A stretch of 64,000 bases of DNA, taken from Clostridium sp031626875. GTDB taxonomy: Bacteria > Bacillota > Clostridia > Clostridiales > Clostridiaceae. The translations under genes were made by a program, and so were the position numbers. Shown one piece after another: positions 9,055 through 18,310 of this stretch (position 1 is the stretch's first letter; each line of letters opens with the position of its first letter). The stretch spans positions 7,412 to 71,411 of the forward strand of contig NZ_JANDMF010000029.1 of the NCBI RefSeq assembly GCF_031626875.1, read 5' to 3'. Below the pieces are notes generated by a model. The model was not told where the DNA came from. It did not search any database and saw only the letters and a list, made by a program, of their open reading frames with translations.

Positions 9055-10596
9055 ATGAAAATTACTATTGATTATTTAATACAAATACTAAAGAAATTCT
9101 CTCCCACCATAATGGGAAAAATTGATACTTGTCCAATATTATCTGTTGAATGGCTAACTTCTACAAACTGGCTATCAAAAAATACATTATACATTGCAAA
9201 GGATGCCGAAATGCTAAGTAATTTACATAGTATTTCTGACATTCACATTTTAGTTTCTTCAGAAAATATAAATTTCCCTACTACAAATGCATCTATAATA
9301 ATTTTGAAACCGTCTTGCAATTTAGATGAGGTATTTTATGAAATAAGAGAATTAGTGATAAATAATTTAAAATTATCTAATTTTGCAGCTAACCTACTTA
9401 GAATTCTTTCAGATGGAGGAGGTTTGCAAAATCTAGTTGATGAAGCATATCAAATTCTTAGGAATCCCATATATGTTTTTGATGCTGGTTTAAAGTTAAT
9501 CTCAGCTAACTGGAATTCTCCAATAGATGACAATCAAACAAAACGTATAGTTCTAGATAAGTGCTTAAATGAAGAAGATATTAATACTATGAATTTTGAG
9601 CACATACATGAAAGAATTCAAAAAAGTACAACTCCTGTGCTTGTAAATAGTGAAAAATATGATAGAGAACGTATAATAACCATGATTAATAAGTCTGGAA
9701 AAGACATTGGTCATATTGTTGTTATATCTTATGAATATCCATTTAAAGATATAGACTTAGAGATAGTTACTATTCTACGTGATGCAGTAGCACAATATCT
9801 AGAAAAGGATTCTTTTATCAGAAATACTAAGGGTTTTAACTATGAATACTTTATTGCTGATTTATTAGATGGGAAGATTACAACTAAAAGACAGTTCAAT
9901 AATAGAATGTCATATATTGACTATGTTTTTTTAGATTATATATATGTACTAGTTGTAGACATTAATAGAAGCAGCAATGCATTAAATATTAATAATATTT
10001 GCAGTAGATTAGAATCAATAATCTTTGGTAGCCAAACAGTAATATATGATAATCAAATTATCTTAATAATAACAAGAAAAAGTGAGCAACTTTTAAGTAA
10101 TGAAGAGATTTCTTCCCTTAGTAAACTTTGTACTAAAAATAGTCTTTATATTGGATTGAGCAACCATTTTAAAAACATAATAGATATTCCAGAATACTAC
10201 CAACAAGCATTAAAATCAATTGAACTTGGAATATGTAAACATAATGAAGCAAATTTGTTTATTTACAAGCAATATTATCTAGACCACATTGTTAATACTT
10301 TTATACAAAGTGAATCTTTAGAGACTTATTGTCACCCATCTATGCGTTATCTTTTAGATTATGACAAAAAAAATGATACTGAGCTTGCTTATACATTATA
10401 TATGTACATTGTTAATGAACGTAACTTAATAAATACAGCAAATACTATACATGTTCATCGTAACACAGTGGTTTATCGACTTAAAAAGATTAATAGTTTA
10501 ATTAATCTTGATTTAGATGACTACAATACACGTCAATATATTACTTTATCCTTTGCTATGTCTAGCAACTCTAAATCTATTGTATTGGAAGATTAA
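9055..10596 (+). CDS. PucR/CdaR-type transcriptional regulator
   Basis: The ATG at 9055 has AGGAGG 4 nt upstream and gives 513 residues; an in-frame ATG at 8944 has no RBS and lies within the upstream inverted repeat. The order is an N-terminal PucR-like domain, a central GAF/CdaR-like region, and a C-terminal PucR helix-turn-helix (NLINTANTIHVHRNTVVYRL, then KKI..LINLDLDDY). This family senses small metabolites such as purine breakdown products or diacids. Its divergent position to the ferredoxin-flavoprotein-hydrolase operon makes it the likely activator of that pathway. Confidence 0.88.
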   Translation: MKITIDYLIQILKKFSPTIMGKIDTCPILSVEWLTSTNWLSKNTLYIAKDAEMLSNLHSISDIHILVSSENINFPTTNASIIILKPSCNLDEVFYEIRELVINNLKLSNFAANLLRILSDGGGLQNLVDEAYQILRNPIYVFDAGLKLISANWNSPIDDNQTKRIVLDKCLNEEDINTMNFEHIHERIQKSTTPVLVNSEKYDRERIITMINKSGKDIGHIVVISYEYPFKDIDLEIVTILRDAVAQYLEKDSFIRNTKGFNYEYFIADLLDGKITTKRQFNNRMSYIDYVFLDYIYVLVVDINRSSNALNINNICSRLESIIFGSQTVIYDNQIILIITRKSEQLLSNEEISSLSKLCTKNSLYIGLSNHFKNIIDIPEYYQQALKSIELGICKHNEANLFIYKQYYLDHIVNTFIQSESLETYCHPSMRYLLDYDKKNDTELAYTLYMYIVNERNLINTANTIHVHRNTVVYRLKKINSLINLDLDDYNTRQYITLSFAMSSNSKSIVLED

Positions 10597-10745
10597 ATTT
10601 TATCTTTTGTGGTTACATGAACAAGATAAGTGAAATTTTTTTCTTTATATAATTTATAAGTTACTAATAAATTTCATAGTTACTTGATAATATACAAATA
10701 TACCTCTATACTTGTGTTAAATTTATTTGACTATAGGAGGTTAAA

Positions 10746-11333
10746 ATGTCGATATCAGTTTTTGGAACAATGTTAGGATATATGATAGTTTGTTCTTTCA
10801 CTCCTGGCCCTGGAAACATTCTAGCTTTAAACACTACAACTCAATTTGGCTGGCAAAAAGGCAAACGGCTAATTCTTGGCATTTGTGCAGGTTACGCTTG
10901 TGTACAATTTCTTTGTACTTTGGCAGTATATGGATTGAATGACTTTCTCGCACCAGTACTTGTTTTGTTGAAATATATTGGAAGCATATATATGATTTGG
11001 CTAGCAGTGAATATTTTCAGGAGTAAGCCATTAAAGGAAAATGCTAATGGAAAGGCTTCTTTTCGAGAAGGGTTCTCTCTTCAATTTGTAAATGTAAAAA
11101 TCTATTTTTATATTATGACTCTGTTGATGGTTTACCTTGTTCCCTATATTAACACTTTTCTTAATTTACTTTTAGCAGGTGTTGGTGTGGTTAGCATTGG
11201 TGGGTTAGCCTGCCTAACATGGGCATTTCTTGGAATAAAAATGCAACACATTTACAAAAAATATTATAAACCTATCAATTTTATATTAAGTTTGTTTTTG
11301 ATATATTGTGCTTGGGATATTATAAGGGGGTAA
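10746..11333 (+). CDS. LysE/RhtB-family amino-acid exporter
   Basis: The 195-residue membrane protein has about six hydrophobic segments and the LysE-family N-terminal signature CSFTPGPGNILALNTTTQFG. Start: ATG with AGGAGG 6 nt upstream. It should pump amino acids or analogues out of the cell. The HxlR-type regulator gene begins 5 bp after its stop, so the two are co-transcribed and the regulator likely controls export. Confidence 0.9.
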   Translation: MSISVFGTMLGYMIVCSFTPGPGNILALNTTTQFGWQKGKRLILGICAGYACVQFLCTLAVYGLNDFLAPVLVLLKYIGSIYMIWLAVNIFRSKPLKENANGKASFREGFSLQFVNVKIYFYIMTLLMVYLVPYINTFLNLLLAGVGVVSIGGLACLTWAFLGIKMQHIYKKYYKPINFILSLFLIYCAWDIIRG

Positions 11334-11338
11334 AATTG

Positions 11339-11737
11339 ATGTATAAACATAAAATGGAAGAATACATTCGATGTCCACTTGAATATGGACTTGAAATTTT
11401 TGGTGGAAAGTGGAAATCTAGAATCATATGTGTTTTATCTGAAAAAGGTACTTTACGATATAGTATACTCAGAAAAGAAATGAGCAACATCACAGATGCT
11501 GTTTTATCCTCTACCCTCAAAGAACTAATTGCTGATGATATCGTACTTAGAAAGTCATTTGATGAGATTCCACCTCGTGTTGAGTATTGCCTTACTAAAA
11601 AGGGGCATTCTGTGGTTCCTATTTTGCAGAGTATTTGTAGCTGGTCTGGAGCCTATCATAAGGAAGATAATGAAAATACAATGACACAATGTAAAAAATG
11701 TGACTACAATCGAAGAAAAGGAGGTATTTCTCAATAA
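11339..11737 (+). CDS. HxlR-family winged-helix regulator
   Basis: I use the ATG at 11339 (132 residues) directly after GGGGG of the upstream gene end; an earlier in-frame start at 11306 lies inside the LysE gene. The pattern CPLEYGLEIFGGKWKSRIIC followed by LRYSILRKEM and LSSTLKEL is the HxlR winged helix. Cysteines at the start (CPLEY) and end (CKKCDYN) might allow redox or metal sensing, which is a guess. It is in an operon with the LysE exporter. Confidence 0.88.
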   Translation: MYKHKMEEYIRCPLEYGLEIFGGKWKSRIICVLSEKGTLRYSILRKEMSNITDAVLSSTLKELIADDIVLRKSFDEIPPRVEYCLTKKGHSVVPILQSICSWSGAYHKEDNENTMTQCKKCDYNRRKGGISQ

Positions 11738-11740
11738 TAA

Positions 11741-11911
11741 AAAATTGCTGGAACAATGATTGAAATTATTAAGGAAAAATATAGTAACTATCTATATATC
11801 GAAGTTATGCCAGAAGAATCTAAAAACGCAACTTTCTATGAAAAACTTGGCTTCAAGGTTATGTCACATGGTGTGGCAATGCAACTTTGTAATTTCAATA
11901 ATCAACATTAA
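11741..11911 (+). pseudogene. GNAT acetyltransferase, 3' remnant
   Basis: An open frame directly after the HxlR stop encodes KIAGTMIEIIKEKY, then YLYIEVMPEES and ATFYEKLGFKVMSHGVAMQL. This is the C-terminal half of a GNAT protein: the end of motif A, the variable strand, and the motif B pattern A.FYEKLGF. The first two thirds, including most of the acetyl-CoA loop, are missing. A start at 11756 would give only 51 residues, with no convincing RBS. I treat it as a truncated relic. Confidence 0.75.
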
Positions 11912-11956
11912 TTATCTTATAATAAAGAGAGGAAAGAGAAAGAAACTGCCCTCTCC

Positions 11957-12880
11957 TTATTTCTTAACTAAAATATGATTCAACCACTTTAATATATCTT
12001 CATATACTTCTATTTTATTTTTTTCATTGATTATCTCATGTCTAAAACCTAAATATAATTTTATATCTACGTCTTTAATACCAATATTTTTGTATATTTT
12101 AAAGAGTTTTTTTACAAGCTTTCCATAACCTCCTACAGGGTCATCTTCTCCTGAGATAATATAAATTGGTAGATTTGTAGGAATTAATACAAGCCTTTCT
12201 TTTTTATAAAGTCTACTTAATCCTTTCATTAAATAATAGAAAAAGCCTACACTAAAAACCTTGCCACAATAAGGATCTTCTTCATATTTTCTAACTTCAT
12301 TTAAATCACTAGATATCCATGATAATTGGCTTCCATCAGTTTCAAACCTTTTATTATATGTTTCCAAAGTTAAGGCATTCATAATTCTACCTTTCTTTTT
12401 CTCTCCAAAAATCTGTCTTTCAATAGATGAAACTAATCTTCCTCCCCAAACTTTAAAGCCTTTTTCAGCAGCTGACCCAGATAGTATTACTCCCTTTAGC
12501 TCATTTCCATATCTAATTATATATTCTTGTGCCAAAAAAGAACCAAAACTATGTCCAAATAAAAATATAGGTAGTTTAGGATATTTATCTTTAATTTGTT
12601 GGAACATAAGATGCTTATCTAGGACAATTGTATTAAATCCATCTTCCCCAATATATCCTAATTCCTCTATAGTTTCAGCAGTTTTTCCATGTCCACGATG
12701 ATCAGAAGCATATACAATATAACCATGCTTATTAAGATATTCTGAAAATTTCTCATATCTACCTGAATGTTCAGCCATGCCATGAAAAATTTGTATCACA
12801 GCCTTAGGATTCTCTACTTTATCCCAACAATAGGTATATAGATTTTTACCATCCTTTGCTTTAATATTTTTTATAATCAT
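11957..12880 (-). CDS. alpha/beta hydrolase, monoacylglycerol-lipase type
   Basis: The 307-residue protein has the family signature HGMAEHSGRY, the oxyanion-hole region SDHRGHGKT, and the nucleophile motif GHSFGS (Ser in FLFGHSFGSFLAQEY). The probable acid is in GEDDPVGGYG and the His in GFRHEIINE. This is the serine aminopeptidase S33 / lysophospholipase fold used to hydrolyse monoacylglycerols or lysophospholipids. There is no signal peptide, so it acts in the cytoplasm. It stands alone; a weak hairpin (AGGAGAGG/CCTCTCTT) lies past its stop, near 11930-11965. Confidence 0.88.
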   Translation of the reverse strand: MIIKNIKAKDGKNLYTYCWDKVENPKAVIQIFHGMAEHSGRYEKFSEYLNKHGYIVYASDHRGHGKTAETIEELGYIGEDGFNTIVLDKHLMFQQIKDKYPKLPIFLFGHSFGSFLAQEYIIRYGNELKGVILSGSAAEKGFKVWGGRLVSSIERQIFGEKKKGRIMNALTLETYNKRFETDGSQLSWISSDLNEVRKYEEDPYCGKVFSVGFFYYLMKGLSRLYKKERLVLIPTNLPIYIISGEDDPVGGYGKLVKKLFKIYKNIGIKDVDIKLYLGFRHEIINEKNKIEVYEDILKWLNHILVKK

Positions 12881-12985
12881 TAGCTACTCTCACTTTCTTA
12901 ATCTTTTTGTTTTTCATTCATAAGTTTTCTTCTTTAGTTTCTCTATAATTATGTATAAATATTCCAAACTCATATTTATTGCTAA

Positions 12986-13068
12986 AATAGTGCACTCCTA
13001 CTTGAATAAGTTAATTTCTTTGCATATTTTATTAAATAGTAAAATTATTCAAGCATTTTTGCACTATT
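12986..13068. repeat. long imperfect inverted repeat between lipase and lactate permease genes
   Basis: The left arm (12986-13009) reads AATAGTGCA, six bases, CTTGAATAA. The right arm (13045-13068) reads TTATTCAAG, six bases, TGCACTATT. The two 9-bp parts pair perfectly and the central six do not. The arms are 35 bp apart. It sits just 3' of the lactate permease gene but lacks a clear T tail, so it is not an ordinary terminator. It may be a two-part protein site or a small inverted-repeat element. Confidence 0.6.
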
Positions 13069-13082
13069 ATAGTAATTATATT

Positions 13083-14600
13083 TTAAAATCCAAATATGGG
13101 CCCAAAGAAAAATACTATTATTCCTGCTATAACAATATAGAATACACAAACCTTTAATGCTGAATTTAATATTTTCCCTTCATTTCCAACCAAATTTGTT
13201 GCTGCTGTTGCAACAGCTATACTTTGAGGTGAAATCATCTTTCCTGCAGTGGTTCCCAGTATATTTCCTGCTAAAATCCAATAAGGATTAGCTCCAATTG
13301 CATTTGCAGCTTGTACTTGTAACTGGCCAAATAGTACATTTGCTGAAGTATCACTACCTGTTATAAAAGTTCCAAGAGCTCCTATAACTGGTGCTATTAA
13401 TGAATAATATGGTCCTGTTATTGCAACTAATACATCTGCTATTGATTTTATCATGCCGCTATATCCCATGACTTTTGCTAGAGCAACTATAGAAATTATT
13501 GTTATAGCAGACTTGGACATTTGTTTAATCGTTTTCAAGAAAACTTCAGTTATCTCCTTAAATTTATAGCCCTGTAACAGTCCCCCTAAATATGTTGCTA
13601 GAAAAATTAGTACCCCAGGTGTTACAATCCAAGAAAAAGTATATGGTGTTGCTGCATTCCCTGTATAAATTAAAACTGAAGATTTTATTTTTGATAATGG
13701 AGTATATATTGCTTGAAATAATGGGGAACATATTATTATAAATAGAAATACTAATATAAATGGTAACCAAGCCATAAATCCTTCTTTAAAGGATATTTCA
13801 CCTTCTTTTTCACTACTTTCTTTGTTATAAAATTTCTTTGCCAAAAATATTGTAAATATCATAGATACTATTGATCCAATTACAGCTGGTAATTCAGCTC
13901 CAATGAATCTTGCTACAAAAATTTGAGGAATTGCAAATGATATTCCAGATACTAAAGTAATTCCAAAGACACCCTTTATAGCCTTTATCCCCTTTCCTGT
14001 TAATAAAACCAATATAAATGGAATTATTATTATCATTATAGAAAGTTGTATTGTTGCAGCAAAAGATAATTGAGTTATATCTACTCCTGTAACTTGTGAT
14101 AATGTAATAACTGGTAATCCTATAGCTCCAAAAGCTGTTGGTGCAGTGTTAGCTACTAAACAAATAATAGCTGCAAATACAGGTTCAAATCCCAATGCTG
14201 CAAGTATACTTGCTGGAATTGCTACTGCTGTCCCAAAACCTGCAATAGCTTCAAGAAATCCTCCAAATCCCCAAGCTAATATAAGCACTAAAATTCTTTT
14301 ATCCTTTGTTACAGTTGTCATTATCTTTTTTATAATTTCCATACTCCCTGTATAAATAGATAAATTATAAGTAAAAACTGCCGCTATAATTACAATTATT
14401 ATGGGCCATACTGCTAATGCTACTCCCTCTAAACTTGCTGTTAAGGCATTAAGAATACTCATCTTCCAAATGAATATACCTATAAGTACTGTTATTAAAA
14501 ATGCAATTGGACATGCCTTATGTCCTGGTATTTTGAGCTTTCCAAGTGATATCATTAGCCAGATAATAGGAATACAGGCTATAAAAAATAATAAATACAT
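13083..14600 (-). CDS. lctP: L-lactate permease
   Basis: The ATG at 14600 follows GGAGGG at good distance and gives 505 residues. About 12-13 hydrophobic segments are visible. Family-typical stretches include GFGGFLEAIAGFGTAVAIPA, NTAPTAFGAIGLPV, ITGSDTSANVLFGQLQVQAA and AGKMISPQSIAVA. LctP imports lactate (or glycolate) with protons. No lactate dehydrogenase or electron-transfer flavoprotein gene is adjacent, unlike many clostridial lactate-utilisation loci. An LldR-type operator lies 40 bp upstream of the start. Confidence 0.95.
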   Translation of the reverse strand: MYLLFFIACIPIIWLMISLGKLKIPGHKACPIAFLITVLIGIFIWKMSILNALTASLEGVALAVWPIIIVIIAAVFTYNLSIYTGSMEIIKKIMTTVTKDKRILVLILAWGFGGFLEAIAGFGTAVAIPASILAALGFEPVFAAIICLVANTAPTAFGAIGLPVITLSQVTGVDITQLSFAATIQLSIMIIIIPFILVLLTGKGIKAIKGVFGITLVSGISFAIPQIFVARFIGAELPAVIGSIVSMIFTIFLAKKFYNKESSEKEGEISFKEGFMAWLPFILVFLFIIICSPLFQAIYTPLSKIKSSVLIYTGNAATPYTFSWIVTPGVLIFLATYLGGLLQGYKFKEITEVFLKTIKQMSKSAITIISIVALAKVMGYSGMIKSIADVLVAITGPYYSLIAPVIGALGTFITGSDTSANVLFGQLQVQAANAIGANPYWILAGNILGTTAGKMISPQSIAVATAATNLVGNEGKILNSALKVCVFYIVIAGIIVFFFGPIFGF

Positions 14601-14640
14601 TTTCATCCCTCCATTTTGATTATTTGTCATATCAATCCAA

Positions 14641-14657
14641 AACTGGTATGACCAGTT
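14641..14657. promoter_or_regulatory. LldR/FadR-type operator upstream of lctP
   Basis: AACTGGTATGACCAGTT is a perfect 7-3-7 palindrome containing TGGTnnnACCA, the core bound by GntR regulators of the FadR subfamily (LldR, PdhR). It lies 40 bp before the lctP start, where a lactate-responsive repressor would act. No such regulator gene is seen in the window, so it would act from elsewhere. Confidence 0.7.
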
Positions 14658-14872
14658 ACTAATTTAAGTATAAATAATAAAATACAACTTGTAAATATCT
14701 GTTATCTATTTAGTAGAAAATTTCTGCATTAATTTCTCAATTATACAACGAAAAGGGAACACCATTTTATTCAAAAAAATATTATCTAAATTTATTTTGT
14801 ATAACACTTATAATGTTTTATTAATTCTCACCAATAATCCTAAGGAATAAAATATTTTTTTGTCGAAATTTT

Positions 14873-16365
14873 ATGTTTCACAAAGCTAAAACAATTAAAC
14901 TTATGGAGGATTTTAACACGGAAAAATATTTATTAAAAGTTAATAAGATGCTATCTGTCATTATGCCTTTAGGTTCTGTTGTAACATTTTTATTTTCATG
15001 GTTTGGTATAGTATCTACATATATTTCTCCTATATCGCTATTATTAGGTTCAATTTTATCCATTACACTATCATCCAAAGAGGATAAAGGCTATATTATT
15101 ATGATAATAAATTTAATTTCAATATTCATTGGAATATCTGCTATTATAATTGATATACCTAATATGGCAGTAGCACATGCATGCTTTTTAATTGCTATTT
15201 CTTCAGTATACTTTAAAAAACGAGTTACAACATTATGTGAATCTGGAACATTTATAGTTTTAGTATATATGTATTTTGTTGATAAGCTTTATGACTTTAC
15301 ATATTTCTCAATGGCTGTAAATTGTGTGTTTTTTGTTACATTATCACTATATTTTATTACAAAATGGGGAAATGATTTAATTGTAGAAGCAAACAATAAA
15401 GAAATAGATGTAACTAAAATTCTTGAGAATTTAAAAAACACTATGAATACTGTTGGCAAAAATACAAATTTATTAGATACTGATATATCAAATTCAAATA
15501 GTAATTTAACTGTTATACATGAAACTAGTAATTCTCTATCTGCAACTGTACAAGAAATGACAAAAGGTATAATGATGCAAACAGAAAGTATTTCAAAAAT
15601 TAGTGAGATGATGAATCAAGCGGATACTGAAGTATCTGAAGTTAGTCAGTTTACTAAGGATTTATCACAAATTTCAAAAAAACCAATGATATTGTTTTAA
15701 AAGGACATGAAAAAGTTAATAGAATGGATGAACAAATGGCTTCAATTAGTGAAGTATCTACAAATTCATTTTTAGCTGTACAAGAACTTAATAACAATAT
15801 GGATAAGGTTAATAATTTTCTTACTGGAATAACTCAAATATCCGAACAAACTAATTTGCTATCACTTAATTCATATATAGAAGCTGCAAGAGCTGGTGAA
15901 GCTGGTAAAGGCTTTGCTGTAGTTGCAGATGAAGTTAGAAAATTAGCAGAAGAGAGTGGAAATATAGTAAGAGAAATTGATATAATCTTAAAAGAAATAA
16001 AGGATATAACAGAAAAAGTTTCTTTTGAAGTAAATAGAGGAAATGAAGTGACAAAAGAAGGAAAAGAAATTGTAATGCAGGTAAATCAAGGTTTTAGTGA
16101 AATATAGGAATCATTTAATAATATTGATGAATATTTATTAGGAGGTATTAACAGATTAGAAAACACAGTAAAGTTATTTTCTAATATACGTCAAGAAACA
16201 GATAGTATAGCTAGTGTTTCAGAGGAACACACAGCTGCAGCTGAAGAATTGATGGCAACTACAGAAGAAAACAACTCTAATATCGATACCCTCTATAATT
16301 CAATGGAAAATATAAAAAACTCTAGCAATGAGTTAAAAAGTATTTTAAATTCAAATAATGGCTAA
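14873..16365 (+). pseudogene. methyl-accepting chemotaxis protein, frameshifted and interrupted
   Basis: The N-terminal ~180 codons encode about six membrane segments without a periplasmic loop, then a cytoplasmic signalling domain. At the A7 run near 15678-15684 the reading frame shifts: one frame ends at 15700, while the +1-base frame continues (KKTNDIV...) into the conserved hairpin tip ISEQTNLLSLNSYIEAARAGE. A TAG at 16105-16107 interrupts this frame, which then reads on to 16365 with typical EEHTAAAEELMA sequence. One missing A would repair the first lesion, but the TAG remains, so this is most likely a decayed soluble-sensing chemoreceptor. Confidence 0.8.
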
Positions 16366-16371
16366 CCTTCC

Positions 16372-16402
16372 CCCACCTTATAATGAGGTGGGTAATTTAT
16401 TT
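16372..16402 (+). terminator. intrinsic terminator after the chemoreceptor relic
   Basis: CCCACCT (16372-16378) pairs with AGGTGGG (16386-16392), then AATTTATTTTTA. Confidence 0.7.
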
Positions 16403-16461
16403 TTATAAATATTTTACAACTTAATTGTATTAATATTAAATACTTTTTAGTTAAGTTGTAT

Positions 16462-16507
16462 TTAAAATAAAAAGATGGGGTTAGTACTGTAAAGTATTAA
16501 TCCCACC
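16462..16507 (-). terminator. intrinsic terminator of the pectate lyase gene
   Basis: On the minus strand a 15-bp stem (16474-16488 with 16493-16507, two mismatches, one G-T) has a four-base loop and is followed by TTTTTATTTT. Confidence 0.75.
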
Positions 16508-16563
16508 TAAAGAAAAATATTTTTGTTTAAAATGCATATCTATTATTAGCAACTTTAAATATC

Positions 16564-17523
16564 TTAAATTTTTGAACCCCAATTACCATACCATGCATAT
16601 CCTAATTGTCTTTCCACTTCAATTTGATTGACATTATAAAATATTTGACTCTTACGATTTACAAAGATAGGTTTATTAGTTCCAATTTGATAAAAACGAG
16701 CCCATATAGGGGATGCTTTAGAATCCTTTTGAACTTTAAGCCCACTACTTGTCTTAGTCACTTTTGTTCCAGTAATTTTTACTGAATTAATCCAATTTGT
16801 AGCAGCATTAATTGATGCTGATATTTGGGATGTACTTTTTCTAGTCTTTAAGAATTTTATAATACCTACACTTTCAGAAGTAGAAATAGAAGGAACTTCA
16901 TAAGCTCTTGCAGATGTAGGTTTCAAAGTATTTTCATCATGTTGTTGTCCCCAAGCTGTTAACTTTCCATTGACCTTTATTTGAGTTTTTAATATACAAT
17001 CTACACCTTTATCAACTGCTGTTTTACATTTACTAGCCAAATTGCTGTCTACAAATGAAAAATCACCTTTTCTATTTGAAACTTCGTCTAAAAGAAACAT
17101 TACATTAATCATTGCATCATCGTTGTATGTTATATGAGTGTGGTAACCTGAACTTTTATAAATTTGAGGCCATCCACCATTAGAATACTGCATATTTAAC
17201 AAGAAATTAATTCCCTTTATAGCTGCATTAGAATATGTACTATTTTTAGTTTTTTTATACTCTGCTGCTAACCTTCTTATTTCTGTATAAGTAGCTTTGT
17301 TATCAATAGTAGATTTTCCCCAATCGCCGCTTTTTTCATTATAATACTTTATCCATCCACCATCTGGGCGTTGATTCTTTAAAATATCTGATATACTTGC
17401 ATTAGTACCTGTAGAATCTTTAGCGGATGCTTTTTGAGAAGGTTGCAATATTAATCCAGAAATAATTAAAGAAGCTGTACAAAGTAATGTAAATGATATA
17501 CGTTTTAATTTTGATTTTAACAT
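16564..17523 (-). CDS. secreted pectate lyase, PL10 (PelA) family
   Basis: The ATG at 17523 has AAGGGGG 6 nt upstream and gives 319 residues. An N-terminal signal peptide (RISFTLLCTASLIISGLIL) ends at a probable cut after KASA. The mature protein matches PelA/PL10 enzymes from early (RPDGGWIKYYNEKSG; NGGWPQIY) through WGQQHDENTLKPTSARAYE to WARFYQIGTNKPIFVNR, where conserved Asp/Arg residues act in beta-elimination. It cleaves polygalacturonate outside the cell with calcium. It stands alone with its own terminator. No carbohydrate-binding module is attached. Confidence 0.93.
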   Translation of the reverse strand: MLKSKLKRISFTLLCTASLIISGLILQPSQKASAKDSTGTNASISDILKNQRPDGGWIKYYNEKSGDWGKSTIDNKATYTEIRRLAAEYKKTKNSTYSNAAIKGINFLLNMQYSNGGWPQIYKSSGYHTHITYNDDAMINVMFLLDEVSNRKGDFSFVDSNLASKCKTAVDKGVDCILKTQIKVNGKLTAWGQQHDENTLKPTSARAYEVPSISTSESVGIIKFLKTRKSTSQISASINAATNWINSVKITGTKVTKTSSGLKVQKDSKASPIWARFYQIGTNKPIFVNRKSQIFYNVNQIEVERQLGYAWYGNWGSKI

Positions 17524-17776
17524 AAAATCCCCCTTAAAATTTGTTAACACTTGCAGAAGATATCTTAAGCAATATGTAAACAATAAAATTTATACCTAAA
17601 ATTATATTTTTGAAAATACAGAATATCAACAATATTTCTTAAAACATGGCAAATTTATCCTTAAAACATAAATTTACTTAATTTTTTTGTATTTTAAGGA
17701 TAAATAACTAGAGATATCAAATTAATTGATACCTCTAGAATAGTTTAAGTAAATACTGATTTTTTAGAATTTATAT

Positions 17777-17947
17777 CTATTCTTTAGAATTTTTCATATA
17801 AGAATTTTTTTCATTGATGTAAATATCCAATGCTTTAATTCCTCTATTAGCAAGTTTAACAAATAAAACAAATCCATAAATCACCATGCCAATAACAACT
17901 AATATAATTATCAGATAAATTAAACCTACAATTCTCATCATCATCAT
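17777..17947 (-). CDS. small membrane protein
   Basis: A 56-residue protein starts at the first of four tandem ATG codons, 8 nt after AAGGGGG. It has one long hydrophobic segment (RIVGLIYLIIILVVIGMVIY) followed by a basic, hydrophilic tail (KLANRGIKALDIYINEKNSY). I do not recognise the family; short single-span proteins like this are frequent in clostridia. An imperfect AGAG...CTCT hairpin near 17710-17740 may end its transcript. The overlapping longer frame at 17856-18044 has no RBS and is a shadow. Confidence 0.75.
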   Translation of the reverse strand: MMMMRIVGLIYLIIILVVIGMVIYGFVLFVKLANRGIKALDIYINEKNSYMKNSKE

Positions 17948-18310
17948 ATAAATTTCCCCCTTTTATTTTGTTAATATAATTAAATAGTCTATATGTATCT
18001 TTCTTATAATAAACACATCCTTTAATGTTTTTCCCATACTTCATTATAGTTTATTTTCTCCTGTTAAATATTAATAGATATATCAACTTCCATATTGCTA
18101 TCTAATTTATACAAATAGTCATCCAAAGCAATTAGTGATATAATGTATTAAAATCCAATTTATAGAATCATGTTGAATAATGGGATATACATAACGAAAG
18201 AATATTTTTCAAATTATAAAAGTTTTAATACATTTGTATATGAAAGTGGCATTTGAGAAATTTCGATTATTTTGATACATTGGTCTTGACTAGATTCTTA
18301 TATACTATAG

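Noticed and set aside
17856..18044. 62-residue minus-strand frame upstream of the small membrane gene
   Set aside because: It overlaps the 17777-17947 gene in another frame and has no RBS, whereas the shorter gene starts 8 nt after AAGGGGG and encodes a clean membrane helix.
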